Positions 1 through 8,456 of a DNA stretch of 64,000 nt are shown piece by piece (the stretch's first letter is position 1; each line of letters begins with the position of its first letter). The stretch is from positions 10,909,338 through 10,973,337 of the forward strand of contig NC_088302.1 in NCBI RefSeq assembly GCF_032854445.1, written 5' to 3'. The notes under the pieces are model-generated. The model made no database searches. It saw only the letters and a list, made by a program, of their open reading frames with translations, and had not been told where the DNA came from. The stretch is from Liolophura sinensis. Lineage: Eukaryota > Mollusca > Polyplacophora > Chitonida > Chitonidae. The position numbers and the translations under genes are program-made.

Positions 1-480
1 TGTAAAAATCATCACTTCTGATTTAGTAGGTGAGAAGCGAAAACCCCACTGTTTGCCCAAACTCACATATAACTTGCAGCGCCAGTTGAATGTATCAAAT
101 GGCCTTATCATCTGCAAAGAGGTGTCGTTTTACCTTTTACTTTAATTGTGGATGGCAAAGCATTCATCATAACGTCAAACAACACTACTTTGAGGTGACC
201 CATTCCCACGGCTAACTACTTTAGAGGCAGAGTTACCCACCTTACCGTAACGAGCCTGTTTTACAAAGTTTCTCACTCCGACGACACTTAGCTGCGTCAG
301 CTTTATCAGCACCCCTCTCCTCCACACCTATCGTGCGCCTTTTCTACATCTAGGAAGGCCACTAGTAGATACTCCTTGTTGCTGAGAGTATTTTCAACAT
401 CAGCTTCCAAGCAAACACCGTGATCAGTTGTACCTCGCTTACGCCCAAACTCAAACTGGGCACCAGGTCAACGTCGAGTT
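1..480 (-). pseudogene. Non-LTR retrotransposon (LINE) reverse-transcriptase relic
   Basis: Reading the minus strand from about 480 to 320 gives a non-LTR reverse-transcriptase segment with a GTTDH motif followed by VAFLDVEKAHDR, the 'FLD.eKAyDrv' block of LINE polymerases. Near base 1 the same strand reads WGFRFSPTKSEVMIF, the conserved piece just downstream of the catalytic region in the same families. Stops and frame changes lie between them, so the copy is dead. It runs off the left edge. The LINE clade cannot be fixed from this piece. Confidence 0.7.
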
Positions 481-504
481 CACAAACCTTTCCACTCATT
501 TACA

Positions 505-648
505 ACTGGTGATTGAGTGTGCGCATAGGATTTAACGTCGTACTTAATAATTTGTCATATGGCCACGAAGGAGTCCTTATAGAGTGAATGTGTTACACGA
601 CTTACCGAAGGGAAGTAAGCCGCCCATCCGAATCTTTATACTGACACC
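505..648 (-). mobile_element. SINE-2, 3' half (split by the Gypsy element)
   Basis: On the minus strand this matches the body and tail of the SINE seen at 10076-11175: the GGTAAGTCGT block, then the tail with AAATTATTAAGTACGACGTT and CACTCAATCACC. The matching 5' half lies at 5226-5372, on the far side of the Gypsy element. The two halves join into one SINE of about 290 bp. Confidence 0.75.
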
Positions 649-860
649 TGTTATATATCTGACCTCCGATGATGGTCGATATGAAGGTAGGGACAATGAA
701 GACCAGCGTCTCATTCAGACTGCCATCTTTATTCATCTGCATACTCTGTAAGACAAAAGGAAACAGGTGACGTCATACAAATCTGTCACGTGATATCTCT
801 TGCGTAATGAGCATTTAGTACATAGTAAGTGATTTAAGTACACCATATATTATGCAAACA
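649..860 (-). repeat. Gypsy LTR (3' LTR in element orientation)
   Basis: Begins TGTTATATATCT and ends ATGCAAACA on the plus strand, and matches 5013-5225 almost base for base. It contains a full TGACGTCA palindrome at 768-775 and a CACGTG E-box at 787-792, both kept in the other LTR. Confidence 0.92.
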
Positions 861-882
861 CAACATCCGTCTTACTCTTTAG
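861..882 (-). other. Polypurine-tract-like segment
   Basis: Directly inside the 3' LTR the minus strand is purine-rich (AAAGAGTAAGACGGATG), where a plus-strand primer tract is expected. Assigned by position and composition only. Confidence 0.45.
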
Positions 883-1184
883 ATTTAGAAATCATCTCTG
901 ATTTAGTTTATAAAACAGGAGTAGAGTATTTAATTTTGCGGAAATCGAATTATTCAAAGCAATAGAATAAAATCGAATTAATTACATGTTACAATATCTA
1001 TCTGATATTTGAAAACTGGAATAGAGATATTTCTTAGCTCAATAAAACACAATATTTGGATGAAATTCAACAAAACACTTTAGTATAATGAAATTGAAAT
1101 ACATGTATAAGAAATCAGAAAATCATGCATGAACTATTGAATGCGTCTGCTTGAAAGGTTACAATCAAATTGATTTTGTACACT

Positions 1185-2171
1185 TTAGTACATGTGGAAA
1201 TCTCTGAAACGATTTGGTTGCTTGCGTTGTCTTATTGGGCGTTGAAGAACAACTGCTTGGTCAGTAACGACATCGGGTACTTGAGTTTCAGAGTCGTCGT
1301 CTAACTCATCGTGTGCGATCGGGTTGCCCTTGACTTGGCCAGTGAATTTGCGAACTAGAATTGCGCCGGAGTACTTTGTTGTTGTCAGCAAGGAGAATCA
1401 ACTGGCTACCCGAGACATGAATTATTTTGAACGGTTCGGGACCAAAATGAGGCGATAGCATGTTATGCTTCGGTTGTCGCACTAGTACTTTGTCACCTAT
1501 CTTGATTTTGCACTTGGCAGCTCGACGTTGCTGATCTGTGTATTCTTTGGATTTGCGTTTATATTCACCATCGCTTTTACGTATCTTTGCTACTTTTGCT
1601 TTCGACGGCTTTCGGGTTTTGTCACTGTTTTCCACTAACGGTAAACTGTCGCGAACAACGCGATTGAACAAGAGCAACCGAGGGCAACACCTGTTACAGC
1701 TGGTAGAGGTCCACAGAGATCAATTGCAATATGATACCATGGGTGTTTTGGCATTTATGTCGGTTTCAACGGTTCAGGTCGTGGCTTTGGGTGATTAGTT
1801 TGGCAGGCGTGGCGGAATGACACGAATGTGACAATTTCTGTGTCTATGTTTGGCCACCATACCTTTTCTCGGACTCGTTTCATTTTAACTATGCCCATGT
1901 GACCTTTGTGAGCGCGTTTCAGGGTGTTCACGCGCAAACTACACGGCATCACGGTTCGGTTTCCACGGAGGAAAACATTACCCTGTACAGACAGATCGTG
2001 TCTGCAAAATCTATATGCAGGTGGGCAAGAGTTCAACTTTCCCGTCTGAATACATTCTCGCAGTGTACTCAGCTCAGGGTCAGAGGCAGATTCGGTATCA
2101 ATCTGTTCTAAGTACATTGACGTGGGAAAAGAAGATTTTGTCACGAAGCAGATGTAATCCTCAGCTACATT
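1185..2171 (-). pseudogene. Gypsy integrase, fragmented
   Basis: The minus strand from 2144 down has a zinc-binding integrase N-terminus (HKGHMG, then the KVWWPNID block and a later Cys), ending near PEPLKPT. The frame then jumps to a segment at 1677-1306 that is the integrase C-terminal part (GDKVLVRQ, then FGPEPF, which resembles the GPY/F module), and to a basic pol C-terminus ending at 1185. The catalytic DDE core expected between them is missing, consistent with an internal deletion near 1680-1800. Non-functional. Confidence 0.8.
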
Positions 2172-2185
2172 TCTTTTCTGATTTG

Positions 2186-2358
2186 TTCAAGTTCAGCTCA
2201 TGCTGGCTTCCTCTCCGGCCGTAAGTGGAAAGGTCTGCCAGCAACCTGCGGATGGTCATGGGTTTCCACCACAGTGCTGGCCGCCGTCGCATAAGTGAAA
2301 TATTCTTGAGTACGGCGTAAAACACCAATCAAAATAAATAAATAAATAAATAAATAAA
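2186..2358 (+). mobile_element. SINE-1, 5'-truncated, inserted in Gypsy pol
   Basis: Carries the SINE-1 body (AGCTCATGCTGGCTTCCTC, then CCAGCAACCTGCGGATGG) and ends in an AAATA-repeat tail. It is flanked by a 14-bp direct repeat, TCTTTTCTGATTTG, at 2172-2185 and 2359-2372, a good target-site duplication. It interrupts pol just after the RNase H coding region, so it is younger than the Gypsy copy. Confidence 0.88.
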
Positions 2359-2372
2359 TCTTTTCTGATTTG

Positions 2373-3267
2373 CTATTTTCTGCGAAAGTTGCAGTCGTGA
2401 AAGTGAATCGGCAACGTTTTGTGGCCCTGGTTTGTACACCACTTTGAAACTGTACAGTTGCAAGCGGAATGACCAACGTTCAATGCGTGCGGGTGGTCTG
2501 GATGTCGGGCTGTATATGATCTCGAGCGGTTTGTGATCAGTAACCAACTCAAAGACTATGCCATAAAGGTACAGATGAAACCTTTCACATCCCCATACGA
2601 CAGCAAGGGCCTCTCCTTCCGTTTGAGAGTAGCGTCCTTCTGTGTCAGTCTGTGCACGACTTGCGTATGCTACGGGTTTGAAACCATTGTGGGAGTTTTT
2701 TTGACTCAGAACGGCACCTAATCCGTAAGGGCTTGCATGGACAATCAGTTGCGTTTCTGAGGTAGGGTTGTAGAATGCCATGACTACTCGTCAGCATCGA
2801 TTTCAGAAGATCAAACGCTTTTTGATGTTCTGATGTCCACGACCATGTAGATTTCTCTCTGGTCAGATCTTGCAGCGGGGCAGTAATTGTACTGTAGTCA
2901 GGAAAGAACCGAGCAGTGTAGTTTTTGAGGCCTAGAAAACTGCGAAGTTCTGAAACGTTTTCTGTCTCGCAAGTGTTTTGAATCGAAAACACTTTGGATT
3001 CTGTCGGAGAAATTCCCTTCACCGAAATAACGTGACCCATGAAAGTCAGTTCACCTGCACCGAACAGGCATTTGTCTTCGTTCACAGTCAAACCAGAAGC
3101 ACGCACTTTGTCGAGAACTGCACGTGAACGGGCATCATGGAGGGATTTTGCGCGCCATCGCAGTCGGCTATGACTACACATATACGGACATCGTCATTGG
3201 ATTTCGGTACGACCACTAAAGGAGAAACCCAAGTCGACGGACCTGTACCTGGCTCAATAACATCAGC
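2373..3267 (-). pseudogene. Gypsy reverse transcriptase (core deleted) and RNase H
   Basis: The N-terminal reverse-transcriptase block (GPSTWVSPLVVVPK) is read in the minus strand near 3250-3200. The next recognisable part is already the region after the active site (LTVNEDKCLFG, then FMGHVIS and LRSFLGL). The palm segment with the catalytic Tyr-x-Asp-Asp is absent, consistent with an internal deletion near 3170. The RNase H/connection part follows at 2781-2400 (GLGAVLSQ, ETDTEG-like region, VTDHKPLE, NVADSLSRL). The copy cannot encode an active polymerase. Confidence 0.85.
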
Positions 3268-3858
3268 TTATAACAACTCCTCCAGTTTTTTGTCTACTTT
3301 CTTACGTGTAGCTAACAGTAGATGGCGTATGGGCTGAGCAGCTGGAGTGACTGTTTCATCAACATGTATGTGCAGCTGAAAATCTTTACCTAAACCTTCA
3401 AAGGTTTTGTCATTAGATATGTCACCTTCAAAGACTTTGTCACTGGATTTTACACCATTTACACTCTTAACTTGTGGTACTCCGATACTTATCACACCTA
3501 ATTGGCAAGATGTCGCAGATCCCAGTAAAGATTGGTGATTACCTGGTATTGCAAGAAATGTAGCGTTTAGAGATACATTGCCAACTGTATTTCTAGCATC
3601 AAATGAACCAATAATGGTGAGTGGGTCTGTAGAGGCGTACGTAAGGATTATTTTCTTACCTTTCTGAAGTGGAATGTGAGTGAATTTGGCTGTGTTGTCA
3701 GTGATCAAATTTACAGAAGACTCGGAATCGACCAATACTGATACATTTTGACAATCAATATCAACATTGATCTCGTCCCTGTCAGTTTCAACATTTGTTG
3801 CATGTTTGTTTGTATTTACGTTACTTGTAACACTCGGTGTGTTGTCAACATTATTCAC
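3268..3858 (-). pseudogene. Gypsy aspartic protease region
   Basis: The open minus-strand stretch contains VLVDSESSVNLI, corresponding to the retropepsin active-site loop but with Glu where the family has Gly (D-S/T-G), followed by a hydrophobic segment (LAIPGNHQSLLG) in the expected downstream place. The reading frame leads into the N-terminal reverse-transcriptase region. The changed active-site triad suggests loss of function. Confidence 0.7.
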
Positions 3859-4149
3859 AATACTGTAAAGCGTTGAAACATTTGTTGCAGTTGAGGCAGG
3901 GTTTTAAACATTGTTGCAACTGTTGAATCAACAGTTGTCGGCTGCCACCAGAGGGTTTACTTACATGTTCCTGACTGTCTAGAATAGGCAGGCAGGAGAT
4001 GTCAAACACAAAATCGTCGTTTGATGAAGATTATTTCGGCAGCATCGGTGATATTCACAGATTTACGAAATTGTTCCTTTCCGTCAAATTTCTTCTGTCC
4101 GCGACCGCTGTTAGTTCGTTTATTACCACTCGGACGGTAGGAACTGTTG

Positions 4150-4930
4150 TCGGATTTCTTCTGATTTTAACACACTGAAGCAAAGTGTCCGCGTATACCA
4201 CAGATACGACAGCTTTTATTTACCGCGACTGTACATTTATTAGCAAGATGTTTGTAGGATCCGCATCGGAAGCATTGTCTTTACCGTGACGATTTAGATT
4301 TAGACTCGAGAAATTTAACCAGGTAAACTTCTTCTTTCACAGCAGGTGTGGGAGCCGGGAAATTATCAGCAGAATGACTAGTCTCAATTTGTCAGACCTG
4401 GCTATCAGCTTTCTCGCCCAGCCGAACAATGTTTAGCAGAGAATCAAGCGTCAGATCGGGCTCCCTAAGAAATCGTCGTCGTAATCCAACATCTCCGCAT
4501 TTATCAATGATCTGATCTTTCAGCATTTCTTCAGTTTGATCACCGAATGATCAAGTTGAAGACAAAACTCTCGGTCATGTACAGAAAGATTTAACTTACT
4601 CAGCCTCTTTCTGCGAAGCTTGTCTGAACATGTGACGTTCAAATGCTATATTCTGCTTCGGCTGGAAGTATTTTGTAAGGGCGCTGAGTGCTGTGTCGAA
4701 AGATGCTGGACTGTCCTCTTCGATTTCCTCGGTGAGCGTATCGAAAATTTCCTGAACTGCAGATCCGCTGAGATGAAGCAGAAGTGCTCTCTTGTGGACG
4801 TTGTCTGTAACACAAGGCGCTTTGAGGTAGTATCTGAATGATTTGGTCCATGTGCCCAATCGTTGCGCAACACCTGGGATGGGTCAAATGCTTGAACTGG
4901 AGAACGTAATAAGTCCATCATTTGAGCCAT
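4150..4930 (-). pseudogene. Gypsy gag with two CCHC zinc knuckles
   Basis: The minus strand from 4930 to 4596 encodes a capsid-like segment (LLHLSGSAVQEIFDTL and ALTKYFQPKQNIAFERHMFR), typical of Ty3/Gypsy Gag. Further down, near 4285-4160, are two CX2CX4HX4C zinc knuckles (CFRCGSYKHLANKC and CRICGIRGHFASVC). A stop follows the second knuckle, and at least one frameshift separates the start from the capsid part. Confidence 0.82.
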
Positions 4931-4998
4931 TTTGCCAAATGTTCACCAGAAATATGAGCAAACTCAAAGTTGAGGCACTTATGTCACGTTTTTCCGAA

Positions 4999-5011
4999 AT
5001 CCTCGTCGCCA
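4999..5011 (-). other. Candidate tRNA primer-binding site
   Basis: Immediately inside the 5' LTR the minus strand reads TGGCGACGAGGA. TGG next to the LTR end is the hallmark of pairing to the CCA end of a tRNA. The tRNA species is not identified. Confidence 0.55.
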
Positions 5012-5012
5012 A

Positions 5013-5225
5013 TGTTATATATCTGACTTCCGATGATGGTCAATATGAAGGTAGGGACAATGAAGATCATCGTCTCATTCAGGCTGCCATCTTTATTCAT
5101 CTGCATACTCTGTAAGACAAAAAGGAAACAGGTGACGTCATACAAATCTGTCACGTGATATCTCTTGCGTAATGAGCATTTAGAACATAGTAAGTGATTT
5201 AAGTACACAATATAATATGCAAACA
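5013..5225 (-). repeat. Gypsy LTR (5' LTR in element orientation)
   Basis: Partner of 649-860. TGACGTCA at 5133-5140 and CACGTG at 5152-5157 are both retained. It would carry the element's promoter. Confidence 0.92.
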
Positions 5226-5372
5226 CCGGTTAATCAGTCGTTACACTATCCCCGCCAAGCGAAGATGCTACAGCTTCCACTTTTGAGGTTTTAGGTTTGA
5301 CCCGACCCAGGACTGACCCTGGATCTACCGCCCCGCGACGCTCGGATGCTCTACCAACTGAGCCATCGGGGC
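5226..5372 (-). mobile_element. SINE-2, 5' half with tRNA-like head
   Basis: The minus strand starts GGCCCCGATGGCTCAGTTGG, an A-box-like tRNA head, followed by AGATCCAGGGTCAGTCC (B-box region) and the SINE-2 body up to ACGACTG. The 3' half lies at 505-648 across the Gypsy element. The head resembles a tRNA gene, but the sequence after it is SINE body, so it is not called as a tRNA. Confidence 0.78.
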
Positions 5373-5860
5373 CAGTTTGAGGCATTTACATAGACGACCA
5401 AATAGGTTTGAAAGGTAGAAGTAGGATCTGCAGAAATGAATCTGATAAGTGGCGAAACATAATATTACAGATATACCATCCTTTCCAGGAAAGATATTTT
5501 ATGTTCGCGAAGAGCATGCTTGAGTTCTGGCTGTGAGAAATCCACATTTATTGCAAGGTCATCGAACAAAATGTTATCACAATTAGTGGAGGCCTCTACT
5601 TCAGCCTTATGGCGTATAAAATTTTGATCATAGTTTTCACCGCTACTAACACCCCCAAATCGATAAGCTAAGACCTTCGCTTTTCAGTATTATTGGTGAA
5701 AACATTCTCACCAGCTTATAAGCGATAGAACATTGGTGGAGGGAATGGAACGCACCCTATGCTGGAGGTCAGTCTGGCCTGAAGTATTTTGGTACTGAAA
5801 ATAAAGATATACACAGTCACCATACCTCGGCCCAGCCTCGAATCAACTTCCAAACGAACT
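5373..5860. other. No feature recognised
   Basis: AT-rich DNA. Short open frames here show no family motif. Part may be 5' sequence of the retroelement whose GIY-YIG tail follows. Confidence 0.4.
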
Positions 5861-5867
5861 GAAATCT

Positions 5868-6285
5868 GTGAACAAACTCGTATGGTCTGTAGATATAAAC
5901 CTTCTTCACAGAAATAGTTGTAATATAGCATCTTTTTTCCCGTATAAGGATAAGGTGGATGAGTCATTAAGGAACAGTTGTGTTAACAAAATAAATCACG
6001 GAGAATGTCCCTCTAGCTATGTTGGTAAGACCTACAGATATATATGTGAAAAAATAAAACGAAAATAATTAATGTATCAAACCATCACTACAAGTTCTCC
6101 GCTTTTGGAAACCACGGTATATATACCTACTGGCCATACACCTCTAAAGATATCGGTAGACGTATTGAGATAAAGTAAGGCTGACTTTAAACTCAGAATC
6201 AAGGATTCTATGTATATAGCACAACAAAAACCATCTTTAAATAAAATGTTATCGTTCAGCCCAATCTATCTCTTTAACGTTTGAA
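5868..6285 (+). pseudogene. GIY-YIG endonuclease tail of a Penelope-like retroelement, relic
   Basis: The plus strand encodes CPSSYVGKTYRYICEKIK, matching the GIY-YIG core (YxGkT/YrxxxxRi) found at the C-terminus of Penelope-like elements. After a stop and frame changes, bases 6183-6282 encode LRIKDSMYIAQQKPSLNK, the usual terminal 'IKESl.I...kP.LN' block of the same domain, then a stop. Several stops break the frame. Reverse-transcriptase sequence was not found upstream. Confidence 0.62.
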
Positions 6286-7041
6286 TTCTGCGAAATCCTG
6301 GCTGAATACACTATGTAAAGTGTCTGTCTAAAATGTCTGTAGATAGATGTATATATAAACTGTGTTTAGTATCTACTTTCTGTAATTAATCAGGGTTACA
6401 GTATTGTATGGTATCTTTTTCCACTGGCAGTATTTATTGTATATGTTATCAGTAAACGTAGCTGTTTCTTTCACAATATTGTTCATAGCGTACGTGTCTA
6501 CTTCATGGATCACCCAATTAACGTGCACGTTGGGTTGTTTCGTTCGTTTTTTTGTTTGTTTGTTTTTTTTTTCCTTACTTATAAACTTTTTCTTTAATCT
6601 ACCCTAGGGCGTAGGCCATGATGAAACATAAACAACATACACTTCATTAAGTATTGTACCTCTACAGAAAGGTAGGCCTACGACATGTGGGTAGAAAAAA
6701 TACTTCGCCTTCTTTAGTGTTCTGAGGAACAAAAGTTACAAAAGCACCCGAGTCTAAATAGCCCCCTGGTTCTGGTTCTGTCGTATTTTGATCAATTTAT
6801 TTCTGCTAATCAAATCCGTAAATAATCATTTCGAAATGACAAAACAACAGGTTTTCTCAACCAATATCATAACAGTCAGCCTGATATAATGAGTGCTTAG
6901 GACTGTTTTTAAGCATTCGAAACGATGACCGGCGTGATCATCCTTTTCGCAAAAATGTACATGGGAATGAGGTAAATTACAGATCTCTGAACAACAACAA
7001 CATTTCTGTGTTTTTTTTTTAATTCAAGCTTTCAGTTTCAG
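6286..7041. other. No feature recognised
   Basis: AT-rich intergenic sequence with homopolymer T runs. No convincing coding or repeat structure seen. Confidence 0.4.
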
Positions 7042-7317
7042 GTACCAATGTGCCACACATTGCAAGACTCAGTGCGTCAAGGCTTTAAACTTTCTCTCGT
7101 GTGACAGTGTTTCCAGCGGAGTATCTCACAGCGGAGTATCAGGGTGTGGTACTCAGTGGATTTACCTGACGGTAATGGGCGGTTGCGATTGACAGATTGC
7201 GAAACTCCAGGAGGATCCAGGAACTGTAGTCGGACTGGTCGAAAAGACGTTCACAAATGTCAACTATATCGTCTATACTACAACACATCAGAGCCGAAAG
7301 AAGTTAATGTATATTAA
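7042..7317 (+). pseudogene. SRCR half-domain relic upstream of gene A
   Basis: After a plausible acceptor (TTTCAG at 7036-7041), one frame gives a stretch ending WIYLTVMGGCD before a stop. A second, overlapping frame gives RLTDCETPGGSRNCSRTG, then DVHKC, and stops at 7315-7317. Together the cysteines (GGC, TDC, RNC, HKC) follow the spacing of the C-terminal half of an SRCR domain, but a frameshift near 7180 separates them. It could be a decayed exon of a duplicated SRCR gene or the last exon of an upstream gene with a sequence error. It is not needed for gene A, whose signal exon lies downstream. Confidence 0.45.
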
Positions 7318-7461
7318 CGAATGAATCATGGCCATACGGTAGCAAAGAGTGGAAACAGAGCACAAGCAGACAGTTCCAGCAAAGGTTTCTATGGTGTTGG
7401 AATAATGTAGTGGCTTACAAGGTTGGATTTATCACCAAAACGCCGACAAACGATACAGAAA

Positions 7462-7685
7462 ACAGGTATTCATCGAGTCTCTTTGCCTATATTTACATAT
7501 AGATATATTTGTAACACAGGTATTCATCGAGTCCCTTTGTCTATATTTACATATAGATATATTTGTAACACAGGTATTCATCGAGTCCCTTTGTCTATAT
7601 TTACATATAGATATATTTGTAACACAGGTATTCATCGAGTCCCTTTGTCTATATTTAATTTACAAATAGATATATTTGGAACAGG
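7462..7685. repeat. 54-bp tandem repeat, four copies
   Basis: Copies start at 7462, 7516, 7570 and 7624 with ACAGGTATTCATCGAGTC. The last copy has a small insertion. Both strands are open over it because 54 is a multiple of three; no gene is implied. Confidence 0.9.
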
Positions 7686-7714
7686 GTCACAATGTATGTA
7701 CTGGTATTAATGTA

Positions 7715-7891
7715 GTTCAATTAAAATAAACGTCGAGCCCTGTTTTCAATAATTTCTGATATTTAGTAAATATCAGAAATTGTTGAAAATAGGCCACAGC
7801 ATTTACAAATGTCCTGTTTTCAATAATTTCTGATATTTAGTAAATATCAGAAATTGTTGAAAATAGGCCACAGCGTTTAATTTAATTGAAC
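7715..7891. mobile_element. Palindromic MITE with TA target site
   Basis: Terminal inverted repeats GTTCAATTAAAATAAACG (7715) and its near-perfect reverse complement ending at 7891 are flanked by TA dinucleotides (7713-7714 and 7892-7893). Inside are two tandem copies, 74 bp apart, of a perfect-arm hairpin (arms of about 21 bases at 7743-7789 and 7817-7863). This is typical of a foldback or Tc1/mariner-derived MITE. Confidence 0.72.
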
Positions 7892-8392
7892 TAGTATTTA
7901 TATACTGTATTTATCCATGGACTTGGTTAACTATAGAACTAGTACAAGTGATAATGTATATCTTCACTCAGCTACAGAATTATACAGGGCTCCATTTGTT
8001 GCTAAGCAGAAAAAGGAGAGATGCATGCATCTCTAGGATGTGTATAGTCTGAGAGACACATTATGTACAGGCACTTACTAAAGCGTCTGTAACTTTCACC
8101 TTGGCCATTCTTTGTTGAAGACACTTTGCTGAGTAGGCCTATCACAACATAAGAAATTGGTCAATATATATCTGATTGACCAGATTTAGTGTTTTCTTCA
8201 TGTTTTTTAATATATTCTACCTGAATAGCTCAAAGTATTTATTCCTAAATAAAATGATATCGTGCTGGGCACTGTCTGCTGTAGCTAGGCCTACTTAACT
8301 GAATCAGTCCATGTAAATTGGGTTTAGTCTGTCTGACGTCCATCCATGTTACAGTAGGCCAATGTCCTGATATGTGATTGTTTTGTACAGAA

Positions 8393-8456
8393 ATGACAAA
8401 GCTATTGATCACAGTACTGACCAGCTTGGTTGTTGTCCTTGGCATGTTGCCCACAG
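8393..8456 (+). CDS. Gene A exon 1: signal peptide
   Basis: Encodes MTKLLITVLTSLVVVLGMLP, a short basic start followed by a hydrophobic core, as in a secretory signal peptide. It ends at a strong donor (CAG/GTAAGT) in phase 1. An in-frame stop lies six codons upstream. Confidence 0.85.

Larger units (their letters stand above)
649..5225 (-). mobile_element. Ty3/Gypsy LTR retrotransposon, degenerate, minus strand
   Basis: Two direct terminal repeats of about 212 bp enclose, in minus-strand order, a primer-binding-site-like stretch, gag with two zinc knuckles, an aspartic protease, partial reverse transcriptase and RNase H, an integrase zinc-binding region and an integrase C-terminus. Gag-protease-RT-RH-IN order is the Ty3/Gypsy order. 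The LTRs differ at about ten positions by eye, so the insertion is not recent. Frameshifts, stops, two internal deletions and a SINE insertion make it non-autonomous. No clear 5-bp target duplication was seen if the LTRs are taken as TG...CA. Confidence 0.9.

Noticed and set aside
649-5225. Possible 5-bp target duplication of the Gypsy element
   Set aside because: GGTGT appears at both junctions only if the LTR start is shifted three bases inward from TG; with standard TG...CA ends the flanks differ.
5310-5372. tRNA-like sequence on the minus strand
   Set aside because: It has A- and B-box-like motifs, but it runs straight into SINE-2 body sequence, so it is a SINE head, not a tRNA gene.
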